A DNA stretch of 64,000 nucleotides from Enterovibrio coralii (GTDB taxonomy: Bacteria; Pseudomonadota; Gammaproteobacteria; Enterobacterales; Vibrionaceae): the NCBI RefSeq assembly GCF_001559595.1, contig NZ_LNTY01000058.1, positions 124,001 to 188,000 on the forward strand, given 5' to 3'. A program made the position numbers and the translations under genes. The notes beneath the pieces were generated by a model. The model made no database searches and had not been told where the DNA came from. It saw nothing but the letters and a program-made list of their open reading frames with translations. Shown piece after piece: positions 37,957 through 46,093 of this stretch (position 1 is its first letter; every line of letters starts with the position of its first letter).

Positions 37957-38406
37957 TTAGCCAGCCATTTGCTTCTCTTTGATTTCTGCAAGCGTTTTAC
38001 AGTCGATGCACAGATCAGCTGTTGGGCGCGCTTCCAGACGGCGAACACCGATTTCAACGCCACAAGAGTCACAAAAACCAAAATCGTCTTCTTCTAAACG
38101 TTGGAGGGTTTTTGCGATCTTCTTGATCAGTTTGCGCTCGCGATCGCGGTTACGAAGTTCTAGGCTGAACTCTTCTTCTTGCGCCGCGCGATCAACTGGA
38201 TCTGGGAAGTTTGCAGCTTCGTCCTGCATGTGGTGAACCGTACGATCAACTTCTTCTCTTAGCTGATCACGCCACGCTTGAAGGATTTTACGGAAATGAT
38301 CAATTTGCTGATCATTCATGTATTCCTCGCCAGCTTTTTCCTGATAAGGTTCTAACCCGGCCATAGCCAGGATGCCCAGCGATTTTTTTACTTTGCTTTC
38401 TGGCAT
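37957..38406 (-). CDS. dksA: RNA polymerase-binding transcription factor DksA
   Basis: Binds the RNA polymerase secondary channel and, with ppGpp, represses stable RNA promoters and activates amino-acid genes. The 149-residue protein starts MPESKVKKSLGILAMAG (ATG 38406), has the coiled-coil with the tip DPVDRAAQEEE, and the zinc finger CDSCG...CIDC. The upstream in-frame ATG at 38460 is not conserved. The neighbours are sfsA upstream and gluQ downstream. Confidence 0.97.
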   Translation of the reverse strand: MPESKVKKSLGILAMAGLEPYQEKAGEEYMNDQQIDHFRKILQAWRDQLREEVDRTVHHMQDEAANFPDPVDRAAQEEEFSLELRNRDRERKLIKKIAKTLQRLEEDDFGFCDSCGVEIGVRRLEARPTADLCIDCKTLAEIKEKQMAG

Positions 38407-38537
38407 TAAGCGTTCTCCTAAATACACCCTGACCCGCTTGGTCAAAAGAGGGCGGTACATATAACAGAAACCCTATATCGAGGCAACGATTGTTTCTGCC
38501 TTACGTCATCCCAGTGTGAACATGTCTACATTTTTTC

Positions 38538-39248
38538 TCACAGGTGGGAAAACGGGACCCGATTTTTTATGCTCACACATGATGGTGATAGGTCCGCTTT
38601 GTAGCACAAAACTTCCACGCCGAGTGACTCAGCTTCAATAAGTAATTGATTATAGACCGCATCTATATGTTTTGCTGCGGAAACTATTTCAATACCAGAG
38701 TGAAGTACGGCAAATAACAGTACGGCACGTTTACCTTGTTGGGCCAATGTCCCTAATTCACGAAGGTGTTTTTGTCCTCGTGTTGTCACTGCATCGGGAA
38801 AGAATCCTTGTCCGTTTTCTCCGAGCAACGTGACGCTTTTCACTTCGATATAGCAATCGGCTTTATCGGGTGACTGCAGCAAGATATCAATGCGGCTTTT
38901 CTCTTCACCATAAGGCACTTCAGCACGAAGTGAAGCGTAATCGGCTAATTCTGCAATCACGCCCTCATTGATAGCTTCGATAACAAGACGGTTGGCCTGT
39001 ACTGTGTTGACACAGATAAAATGACCGGCTTGTGTTTGCGTCAATTCCCAACTGTGTGGGTATTTTCGTTTGGCATTGTCTGATGTTGAAAACCACACCG
39101 TATCGCCTGGGGTAGCGCAGCCCGTCATTGCACCTGTATTGGCGCAGTGAATAGTTCGCTCTTCGCTATCGTTGCATTGAATGTCCGCAAGAAAGCGTTT
39201 GTAGCGTTTGATGAGACGAGCAGATTGTAGTGGCGGTGAAAAATCCAT
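38538..39248 (-). CDS. sfsA: SfsA, putative sugar fermentation stimulation protein / nuclease-like
   Basis: A 236-residue member of the SfsA family. Characteristic blocks: YKRFLADI, HCANTGAMTGCATPGDTVWFS, YGEEKSRIDILL, YIEVKSVTL, FPDAVTTRGQKHLREL. The D-ExK arrangement in the second half suggests a nuclease-like fold; its function is not settled. It is followed by dksA after about 130 bp and preceded by thpR with an 8-bp gap. Confidence 0.94.
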   Translation of the reverse strand: MDFSPPLQSARLIKRYKRFLADIQCNDSEERTIHCANTGAMTGCATPGDTVWFSTSDNAKRKYPHSWELTQTQAGHFICVNTVQANRLVIEAINEGVIAELADYASLRAEVPYGEEKSRIDILLQSPDKADCYIEVKSVTLLGENGQGFFPDAVTTRGQKHLRELGTLAQQGKRAVLLFAVLHSGIEIVSAAKHIDAVYNQLLIEAESLGVEVLCYKADLSPSCVSIKNRVPFSHL

Positions 39249-39256
39249 GGTTTTCC

Positions 39257-39811
39257 TTAAAGCGTGTTTGGGAATCTGTCAGCCCTGCAATGTCCAATGA
39301 TTAAGGCAGGTATAGCGCACACCAGAACCTTCTTCTCGAGGCTCTGAGCATAAAGGCCAAAGCGCGAAACGTGCAATTGAACGGACAGCATCTGTTCTTG
39401 CGCCGAAGGCAGGGCTTTTCTCAGCAGTGAAATATGGGGTAAGTACTGATGTTCATCAGGCAATCCCAGCACGTCGCGGCGAATGGTTTGCACTTGGCGA
39501 GCCAATGTTAATAGTGAGGATGAGGGAGCGATGCCTAGCCAGCGTATCTCTGGTTTGTTGAAGTATCCCGTTTGGGTGGTTTGCAATTGAAACGATCGCG
39601 CTCGGATCGCATCCGCCGCATCACAACATTGACGATATTGCTCGGCACTCACATTCCCCAAAAACGCCAGCGTAAGGTGAAGATTATCATCAGGGATTGC
39701 GCGTCCCTCATGGCTTAGTGATGCTTTCAGCGCAATGATCTTCTCTCTACTTTTCGCGTTTACTGCGTCCTTCAAATCTACGGCGAAGAACAAACGCTGC
39801 GTTGCTGACAT
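39257..39811 (-). CDS. thpR: RNA 2',3'-cyclic phosphodiesterase (LigT/ThpR)
   Basis: A 184-residue 2H phosphoesterase that opens 2',3'-cyclic phosphates and in E. coli shows weak RNA ligase activity. The two catalytic motifs are LHLTLAFLG (near residue 45) and LPHISLLR (near residue 125). The start ATG at 39811 is chosen over a TTG three bases earlier. It is divergent from hrpB and forms a run with sfsA. Confidence 0.92.
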   Translation of the reverse strand: MSATQRLFFAVDLKDAVNAKSREKIIALKASLSHEGRAIPDDNLHLTLAFLGNVSAEQYRQCCDAADAIRARSFQLQTTQTGYFNKPEIRWLGIAPSSSLLTLARQVQTIRRDVLGLPDEHQYLPHISLLRKALPSAQEQMLSVQLHVSRFGLYAQSLEKKVLVCAIPALIIGHCRADRFPNTL

Positions 39812-39902
39812 CAAATCCCTCTCCCTTATTGGCTGAGTCCTGCATTTTCAAATGGCTTGGGTATATACTTTGGCGGTTAATTCTGACACAAAGGTTTTTG
39901 AT

Positions 39903-42362
39903 TTGTCACAGCTTCCCATCGACAGCGTCTTAGACAACGTTCTCTCCGCACTTCGTCACAATGCTCAAGTCATTTTAAAAGCACCGCCGGGCGCAGGTAA
40001 GTCAACCCGCCTTCCTTTGGTGTTGTTACAGAGAAACGTGTTCGAAGGACGCATCGTCTTGTTGGAGCCTCGCCGACTGGCTGCAAGAAACATTGCCAGA
40101 TTTCTTGCGCAGCAGTTGGGGGAACCAGTGGGACACACTGTGGGCTTGCGTGTACGCGGTGAAACCCGTGTCAGTGATCGAACGCGAATTGAGATTGTCA
40201 CCGAAGGCGTACTAACGCGCATGATCCAAACCGATCCTGAATTATCAGGGGTGGACTTAGTGATCTTCGATGAATTCCACGAGCGTAGCCTGCATGCCGA
40301 TTTGGCTTTAGCACTCTCACTTGATGTACAAGCTGGTCTTAGAGACGATCTGACCCTGCTCATCATGTCTGCAACGCTGGATGATGGCGCACTGTCCGCG
40401 CTGTTGCCCGATGCGGAGGTCGTGACATCTGAAGGGCGAAGCTTCCCTGTTGAGGTTCGGTATCAGCCCATTGCCCGTCAATACGGCTATGAGTCTTTGG
40501 TGGCATCAGCGATTGCACAGTTGCTTGAAAAAGAACAAGGCTCAGCCCTTGTTTTCTTGCCTGGCGTGAGAGAAATACAGCGCACCGCCGAAGCCCTCGC
40601 TGACAAGGTATCGTCTGATGTGCTGATTTGCCCTTTGTATGGGCAGCTTTCTTCCAAAGAGCAACAAGAGGCGATATCGCCTGCGCCATCAGGTAAACGC
40701 AAAGTCGTGCTGGCCACAAACATCGCGGAAACCAGTTTGACCATCGAGGGGATTCGCTTGGTGGTGGACGCGGGCCTTGAACGTGTGGCGCGCTTTAATC
40801 GAAAAACCGGCATTACCAAATTGGACACCCTGCAGATTGCCAAATCCTCTGCCATCCAGCGCATGGGACGAGCAGGGCGTTTATCGGAAGGCGTTTGTTT
40901 GCGCCTTTACAGTGAAGAAACCTTCCAACGCATGCCTGCCGTGCCTGATCCTGAAATTCTCACCAGTGACTTGATGCAACTGGTGTTGGAGGTCATTCAA
41001 TGGGGATGTGCACCCGAAGATTTGCAATGGCTTGACCAGCCGCCGACCCAGCATTGGCAACAAGCCTTGGCGGTTTTGCAACAATTGGGGTTGATTGATG
41101 ATAAGGGGTCACTGACAGCATCAGGCAAACAGCTCAATCACCTCGGTGTAGAGGCGCGCCTTGGTGCCATGTTGCTGACTGCCAAGCAACTAGATGGCAA
41201 CGCCTTGTCGACAGCCTGTTGGCTTGCCGCGTGGGCGGAAGAGCCGCTTCGCGGTAAAGTAGACAGCGACCTGAGGCTGCAACTGATGCAGTTAACGTCT
41301 CGCAAGGGAACTCATGCTCAGCGCGCTCAGCAGCTAGCAGAACGCGTAAAAGGGAAATTATCGTCTGAGATAGAGGCAGAGCTCTTGCCTGTGCTCGCTG
41401 CTGCAGCATGGCCCGATCGCATTGCTAAATCTCGCGGTGGTAATGGTCGCTTTTTATTGAGTAACGGACACGGAGCCCAGCTTGATACCGAACATCCTCT
41501 TTCTGCCGAAGACGCATTGATTGCGGTTGATTTAATGAGTATGGCGCAAGGGGATAGCCGTATCTTTACCGCGTGCCCTGCGGATCTTTCTGTCCTTCAA
41601 ACCCAATTGCCTTCACTGTTTTCCGAGCAAGAATGGGTAGACTGGGATGAGCAAAAAGGGCGTTTGGTGGCAGAGACGCAAGTGCGCTGTGGCGAGATTG
41701 TGGTTTCTAGAAAACCCATCACTCAAATCAGTGACCAGATGCGGACACAAGCAGTCCTGCAACAGATAAAGCGCAAGGGCTTGGTGAGTTTACCATTGAA
41801 CGCAAAAGCCGAAAGCCTGCTGACGCGTGCGCAATGTGCCATTGCGTGGGACTTGCCGTTAACCTTGCCGTTATTGGATGAAGAAGCCATGTTGGCAACG
41901 TTAGAGGAATGGCTTCTGCCATTTCTTGGTGGTGTTACATCAACAGCAGCGTTGAAAAAGGTGGATGTCTACAGTGCACTTGAGGCGTGGTTTGGGTGGG
42001 ACACCACCAAAGAGCTTAATAGGCTCTTGCCCGAAACCTTTGAAGTGCCCACGGGGTCGAATTACAAAATCCGTTATCAGCCAGATGCCAAGCCTGCGCT
42101 GGCCGTAAAAATGCAGGAAATGTACGGTCAGGCGCAATCACCTGCTATTGCAGATGGCAAAGTGACGCTGGTGGTGGAGTTATTAAGCCCAGCTCAGCGG
42201 CCACTGCAAATCACTCAGGACTTGGCCGGCTTTTGGCAAGGTGCCTACAAAGAGGTGCAAAAAGAAATGAAGGGCCGTTATCCGAAGCATGTTTGGCCGG
42301 ACGATCCTGCCAATCATCAGCCAACAAAATTAACAAAACGCCACTTTAAACCGGACGTTTAA
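39903..42362 (+). CDS. hrpB: ATP-dependent helicase HrpB
   Basis: DEAH-type helicase of 819 residues. It has Walker A APPGAGKST, the motif II FDEFHERSLHADL, motif III IMSATLD, motif V LATNIAETSLTI and motif VI QRMGRAGR, followed by a helicase-associated domain and the HrpB C-terminal domain. TTG 39903 (SQLPIDSVLDNVL) is preferred as start because AAAGG lies 8 nt upstream and it matches the E. coli start region. An ATG at 39852 without a ribosome-binding site would add 17 residues. The cellular role is unclear in the family. Confidence 0.94.
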   Translation: MSQLPIDSVLDNVLSALRHNAQVILKAPPGAGKSTRLPLVLLQRNVFEGRIVLLEPRRLAARNIARFLAQQLGEPVGHTVGLRVRGETRVSDRTRIEIVTEGVLTRMIQTDPELSGVDLVIFDEFHERSLHADLALALSLDVQAGLRDDLTLLIMSATLDDGALSALLPDAEVVTSEGRSFPVEVRYQPIARQYGYESLVASAIAQLLEKEQGSALVFLPGVREIQRTAEALADKVSSDVLICPLYGQLSSKEQQEAISPAPSGKRKVVLATNIAETSLTIEGIRLVVDAGLERVARFNRKTGITKLDTLQIAKSSAIQRMGRAGRLSEGVCLRLYSEETFQRMPAVPDPEILTSDLMQLVLEVIQWGCAPEDLQWLDQPPTQHWQQALAVLQQLGLIDDKGSLTASGKQLNHLGVEARLGAMLLTAKQLDGNALSTACWLAAWAEEPLRGKVDSDLRLQLMQLTSRKGTHAQRAQQLAERVKGKLSSEIEAELLPVLAAAAWPDRIAKSRGGNGRFLLSNGHGAQLDTEHPLSAEDALIAVDLMSMAQGDSRIFTACPADLSVLQTQLPSLFSEQEWVDWDEQKGRLVAETQVRCGEIVVSRKPITQISDQMRTQAVLQQIKRKGLVSLPLNAKAESLLTRAQCAIAWDLPLTLPLLDEEAMLATLEEWLLPFLGGVTSTAALKKVDVYSALEAWFGWDTTKELNRLLPETFEVPTGSNYKIRYQPDAKPALAVKMQEMYGQAQSPAIADGKVTLVVELLSPAQRPLQITQDLAGFWQGAYKEVQKEMKGRYPKHVWPDDPANHQPTKLTKRHFKPDV

Positions 42363-42373
42363 CAGCAAGATTC

Positions 42374-44701
42374 ATGACAAAACAAACACCTAAAAAACGC
42401 CCTGCGGCCAAAAAGAAAAGCACCAAAGCCAAGAAGACGACATCACGTGGTTGGGGAAAAACGCTTTTCTCTCTGGGACTGAAACTCGCTCTGGTTGGGC
42501 TTGCGGCCCTCTTCATCCTAGGTATCTATCTGGATGGCAAAATCCGCGACCGCTTTGATGGTCAAATATGGCAGCTTCCCGCTGTCGTTTATGGCCGTAT
42601 TCTGCACCTTGCGCCGGGTGAAGACGTCACCATCAGCGAGCTCAAGCGAGAACTGGACCTCCTTAATTACAACAAGGTTAGAACGCCGAGCCGTCCGGGA
42701 GAGTATTCCGCATCGTCCACCCGCGTCGAGCTTATCCGCCGCCCGTTTGAGTTTGAAGACGGCCCGCAGCCTTCCAAGCATGTCATGGTGACATTTAGCA
42801 GTGATGGCGTTGAGAGCATCAAGCAGCTTGATGATGGCAAGCAACGCGGTTATCTGCGTATCGAGCCTAAACTGCTGGGGATGATGGAATCCAACACCGA
42901 CGAGCAGCGTCTGTTCTTGCCGCGAGAACGTTTCCCCGAGTTTTTGGTTGATGCCTTGCTGACCACCGAAGACCGCGATTTTTATCATCACGATGGCGTT
43001 TCTCCACTGGCGATAGCGCGTGCGTTGGTGGTGAACATCAAAGCGGGCAGAACCGTGCAAGGCGGCTCGACGCTGACGCAGCAGTTGGCGAAGAACCTCT
43101 TTCTGACCCGAGACCGTACCTTGTGGCGCAAAGTGCAAGAAGCCTATATCGCCATTATCTTGGATTACCGCTACAGCAAAGACCGTATTCTCGAAGCCTA
43201 TCTAAATGAAGTGTATTTGGGGCAGGCGAAAGGGCAGGGGGTACATGGCTTCCCGCTTGGGGCGCGCTTGTACTTCGGCAGACCGATTGAAGAGCTTCGC
43301 ATTGACCAGCTAGCCATGCTGGTGGGCATGGTGAAAGGACCGTCCTATTACAATCCTTGGCGCTATCCGGAACGTGCGCAGACGCGCCGTGACTTGGTGC
43401 TAAGAATGATGATGGAAAATGGCATCATCACGTCCAGCCAATATGCGCAAGCTGCGGCACGCGATCTGGATGTACAGAAATCACCGAGTCTAAACAGCCG
43501 CCAACCAGCGTATTTTGAGCAGTTAACAATGGAAATCCGTGAACGGGTTGGCAATCAGTTCGACCCAGAAAGCGGCCTTCGTGTGTTCACTACGCTAGAT
43601 CCACTTTCTCAATCCCTGATTGAGAAGACTGTGGTAAAGAAAGTGGGTGAGCTGAAAAAGGTCGCAGGTAAAGAATTGGAAGCGGCGGCGGTTATTGCCG
43701 ATCGTCAAAGCGGGGAAATTCGCGCCATGGTTGGCGGTAGTCGGCCAGGATATGCCGGGTTTAACCGTGCGCTGAACGGTCGACGTCAAATCGGCTCGTT
43801 GGCTAAACCGGCCGTTTACCTTGCTGCTTTGAGTGAGCCAAACAAATACAACCTCGGATCGCCACTGGAAGACAAACCTGTCGTGCTAAAAGGCGACAAG
43901 GGCAGTGAATGGCGTCCTCGCAACTACGACCGAAAATTCCGTGGTGAAGTGCCGCTGCTTCGCGCATTGGCAAACTCCTATAACATTCCAACTGTGAATC
44001 TGGGTTTGGCCCTGGGGTTAGACAAAGTCATTGATACCTTTGAAGAGCTTGGTGTCGACCCAGACCAAATCACGCGAGTACCGTCGTTGCTTCTTGGCGC
44101 GTTCACCTTAACGCCAATGGAAGTCACGCAAATGTACCAAACGCTGGGTAGTGGCGGTCGACAAGCGGAGCTGACGGCGTTGAGAGCCGTGGTGACCCGT
44201 GAGGGGCAAGTGCTTTACCGAAACTGGCCGAAGTCGAACCAGACCGTCCCTGAGCAGGCCAGTTGGTTAACCTTGTATGCAATGAAGCAAGCGGTAAAAG
44301 ATGGCACGGCAAGATACCTGAATCCATCATTCGCATGGGCATCGATGGCAGGTAAGACGGGCACCACAGATAACAATCGCGATAGTTGGTACGTCGGTAT
44401 CGATGGCAGGGAAGTGGTGACCATTTGGTTGGGACGTGATGATAACAAATCGACCAAACTGACAGGCTCTTCGGGTGCGCTTCGCGTTTACGCGGACTAC
44501 ATCAAAGCAAGACAACCTGAGCGTCTTATCTTAAGTTGGCCTTCGCAGTTAACCAGCGTGCCATATCGCGTTCACGACGGTCAGTTTGTCACAGATTGCG
44601 TTAGCGAAACGAAAATTCCGATGTGGGACCCAAGTGGCAGTTGGCGCAAGCGGTGTGAGAAATCTGATCCGATTGGTTGGTTCAGCGGCTTGTTTAACTG
44701 A
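42374..44701 (+). CDS. mrcB: Penicillin-binding protein 1B (bifunctional)
   Basis: Class A penicillin-binding protein making and cross-linking murein. A very basic cytoplasmic N-terminus (KKRPAAKKKSTKAKKTTSR) is followed by a single membrane anchor (about residues 36-56), the UB2H region that binds LpoB, the GT51 glycosyltransferase (TTEDRDFYHHDGVSPLAIARA with the catalytic Glu, QGGSTLTQQLAKNLFLT) and the transpeptidase (SLAKP serine, SYN, KTGTT). The 775 residues are somewhat shorter than E. coli PBP1B. Start codon is 12 bp after hrpB, so the two may be co-transcribed. Confidence 0.95.
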   Translation: MTKQTPKKRPAAKKKSTKAKKTTSRGWGKTLFSLGLKLALVGLAALFILGIYLDGKIRDRFDGQIWQLPAVVYGRILHLAPGEDVTISELKRELDLLNYNKVRTPSRPGEYSASSTRVELIRRPFEFEDGPQPSKHVMVTFSSDGVESIKQLDDGKQRGYLRIEPKLLGMMESNTDEQRLFLPRERFPEFLVDALLTTEDRDFYHHDGVSPLAIARALVVNIKAGRTVQGGSTLTQQLAKNLFLTRDRTLWRKVQEAYIAIILDYRYSKDRILEAYLNEVYLGQAKGQGVHGFPLGARLYFGRPIEELRIDQLAMLVGMVKGPSYYNPWRYPERAQTRRDLVLRMMMENGIITSSQYAQAAARDLDVQKSPSLNSRQPAYFEQLTMEIRERVGNQFDPESGLRVFTTLDPLSQSLIEKTVVKKVGELKKVAGKELEAAAVIADRQSGEIRAMVGGSRPGYAGFNRALNGRRQIGSLAKPAVYLAALSEPNKYNLGSPLEDKPVVLKGDKGSEWRPRNYDRKFRGEVPLLRALANSYNIPTVNLGLALGLDKVIDTFEELGVDPDQITRVPSLLLGAFTLTPMEVTQMYQTLGSGGRQAELTALRAVVTREGQVLYRNWPKSNQTVPEQASWLTLYAMKQAVKDGTARYLNPSFAWASMAGKTGTTDNNRDSWYVGIDGREVVTIWLGRDDNKSTKLTGSSGALRVYADYIKARQPERLILSWPSQLTSVPYRVHDGQFVTDCVSETKIPMWDPSGSWRKRCEKSDPIGWFSGLFN

Positions 44702-44724
44702 TAACGAGATAAAGAATGAAAAGA

Positions 44725-44760
44725 GAGGGCTTGATAGCGAAAGTTATCAGGCTCTTTTTT
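44725..44760 (+). terminator. Terminator of mrcB
   Basis: An imperfect stem pairing GAGGGCTTGATA with TTATCAGGCTC is followed by TTTTTT, 24 bp after the mrcB stop. Confidence 0.7.
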
Positions 44761-44796
44761 GTTGGTGAGTATGGGGATTTCAGATACGACAGATAC

Positions 44797-44822
44797 GAAA
44801 AAGCCTCGTCAATGACGAGGCC
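44797..44822 (-). terminator. Terminator of the left tRNA-Phe/Thr unit
   Basis: GCCTCGTC/GACGAGGC 8-bp stem with a 3-nt loop; on the minus strand TTTTT follows. It sits 10 bp after the 3' end of tRNA-Thr. Confidence 0.85.
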
Positions 44823-44832
44823 TTCGTAGAGA

Positions 44833-44908
<76 letters not shown>

Positions 44909-44959
44909 ACACAAACCTTAGAAATGTCGCTTTTTCGTGTAAGCACCATTTCTCTAATA

Positions 44960-45035
44960 TGGTGCCTCGAGGCGGAATCGAACCACCGACACGGGGATTT
45001 TCAATCCCCTGCTCTACCAACTGAGCTATCGAGGC
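44960..45035 (-). tRNA. tRNA-Phe (GAA)
   Basis: A 76-nt gene with encoded CCA. The anticodon stem-loop GGGGATTGAAAATCCCC carries GAA; acceptor GCCTCGA/TCGAGGC; T-loop GTTCGATTC. It is the first gene of a two-gene tRNA-Phe-Thr unit, matching copies at 57828-57903 and 58062-58137. Confidence 0.95.
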
Positions 45036-45045
45036 GACGAGGTGC

Positions 45046-45074
45046 ATTAAATAGCAGAACCGAGTTTCTGTCAA
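45046..45074 (-). promoter_or_regulatory. Promoter of the left tRNA-Phe/Thr unit
   Basis: On the minus strand, TTGACA, 17 bp, TTTAAT, followed by a GC-rich discriminator GCACC. This is a strong sigma70 promoter of the stringently controlled type, 10 bp before the tRNA-Phe 5' end. Confidence 0.85.
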
Positions 45075-45403
45075 AATTAATTTGAGTCATTTTGGTTCGT
45101 TTGCTGCTTTTTTGTCTAGTTTGCTGTGAATGTAATCGGAATGGTGTTCTATTAATCAATTTCACAATTATGTGATTCTTGCCGCATTAGCAAAATCTTC
45201 AATTTCTTGTCTTCTCTAGATTAAAAAACCATCACCTAATATCTTTGTGGTTATTACTGCTTTCTAAAAGTGTTGGATCTGGGCGTATTTTTTCAATTCA
45301 AAAGCATTTGACTAAAAAACTGCCATTTTTCTCATTATTGCTACACTTACAGGTACATATATTCCTTTGGCGTAAGTCAATAGATATTGGAGCGAATTCT
45401 GCG
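45075..45403 (+). promoter_or_regulatory. Upstream region of the chemosensory operon
   Basis: A 329-bp A/T-rich region between the tRNA promoter and the first STAS gene. No conserved gene is seen; frames upstream of 45404 give no recognisable protein. It holds GCTACACTTAC at 45340-45350, close to the extended -10 of sigmaS promoters (KCTATACTTAA), about 54 bp before the first gene. No good -35 box at the right distance was seen, as is common for sigmaS promoters. Confidence 0.5.
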
Positions 45404-45682
45404 ATGGGATTCTCATTGGGAGAACAATTGGATATTACGCAGGTGATGGACATCAAGGATCGCCTGCAGGCCGAATTGGAGCAATCCGACAGCCTTCTAA
45501 TCGATGGCAGTGAAGTCTCGCGAGTAGACGCGCCAGGATTGCAGTTATTACTCACTGCGAAAAACGTTTGTCAGAGCCAGTCCGTGACTTGGAAATGGCA
45601 GGGGGCTTCGAGTGATTTGGTAGCAGCAGCAAAAACGCTTGGGTTGGTTGAGCCTTTGGGCTTGAAAGATTTTGCTGATTAG
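45404..45682 (+). CDS. STAS-domain protein, first gene of the chemosensory operon
   Basis: A 92-residue single-domain STAS protein related to SpoIIAA-type anti-sigma antagonists. Visible: MGFSLGEQLDITQVMDIKDRLQ, the strand LLIDGSEVSRVDAPGLQLLL, where SpoIIAA has D-S-x-G, and a hydrophobic C-terminal part. At the usual phosphorylated Ser this protein has Ala (DAPGLQ), so it may not be phosphorylated. The ATG at 45404 fits the domain start; upstream codons in the frame are unlike protein. It lies 30 bp before cheY and is probably part of the operon. From memory, a gene of this type heads the V. cholerae cluster III. Confidence 0.85.
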   Translation: MGFSLGEQLDITQVMDIKDRLQAELEQSDSLLIDGSEVSRVDAPGLQLLLTAKNVCQSQSVTWKWQGASSDLVAAAKTLGLVEPLGLKDFAD

Positions 45683-45712
45683 TTTTTCACGTAGTTCAAT
45701 CAAGGTGACAGT

Positions 45713-46072
45713 ATGCGAAAAATACTAGCTGCAGATGATTCCGTTTCTATCCGTCAGATGGTGAGCCACACCCTGAAAGAAGCGGGTTATCAGGTTGAAA
45801 CGGCGAATGATGGTGCAGAGGCATTGTCGAAAGCCAAAACGGGGCAGTACGACGTTATCATCTCAGATGTGAACATGCCGAACATGGATGGACTTGAGTT
45901 CGTTCGTCAGGTGCGTGCCGTTCCACAGTATAAATTCACGCCTATCCTGATGCTCACCACGGAAACCTCCGCGGAGAAAAAGAGCATGGGTAAATCAGCA
46001 GGCGCAACAGGTTGGATAGTCAAGCCGTTTAATCCAGATACGCTTCTCAAAACCCTGCAACGTGTTATTTAA
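45713..46072 (+). CDS. cheY: Chemotaxis response regulator CheY
   Basis: Single receiver domain of 119 residues. It has the acidic pair in LAADDS, the phosphorylated Asp in VIISDVNMPNMDG, the Thr of LMLTTET and the Lys of WIVKPFNPD. No output domain, so it acts by protein-protein contact. Directly upstream of cheA. Because the cluster contains no flagellar genes, its target may not be the flagellar switch; that is inference. Confidence 0.94.
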   Translation: MRKILAADDSVSIRQMVSHTLKEAGYQVETANDGAEALSKAKTGQYDVIISDVNMPNMDGLEFVRQVRAVPQYKFTPILMLTTETSAEKKSMGKSAGATGWIVKPFNPDTLLKTLQRVI

Positions 46073-46093
46073 CGTTCAAGCAAGGAGATCACT

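Noticed and set aside
45245..45403. A longer reading frame starting at 45245 and fused to the STAS protein
   Set aside because: The added residues are unlike any protein and the domain clearly starts at the 45404 ATG; the region is more likely promoter and leader.
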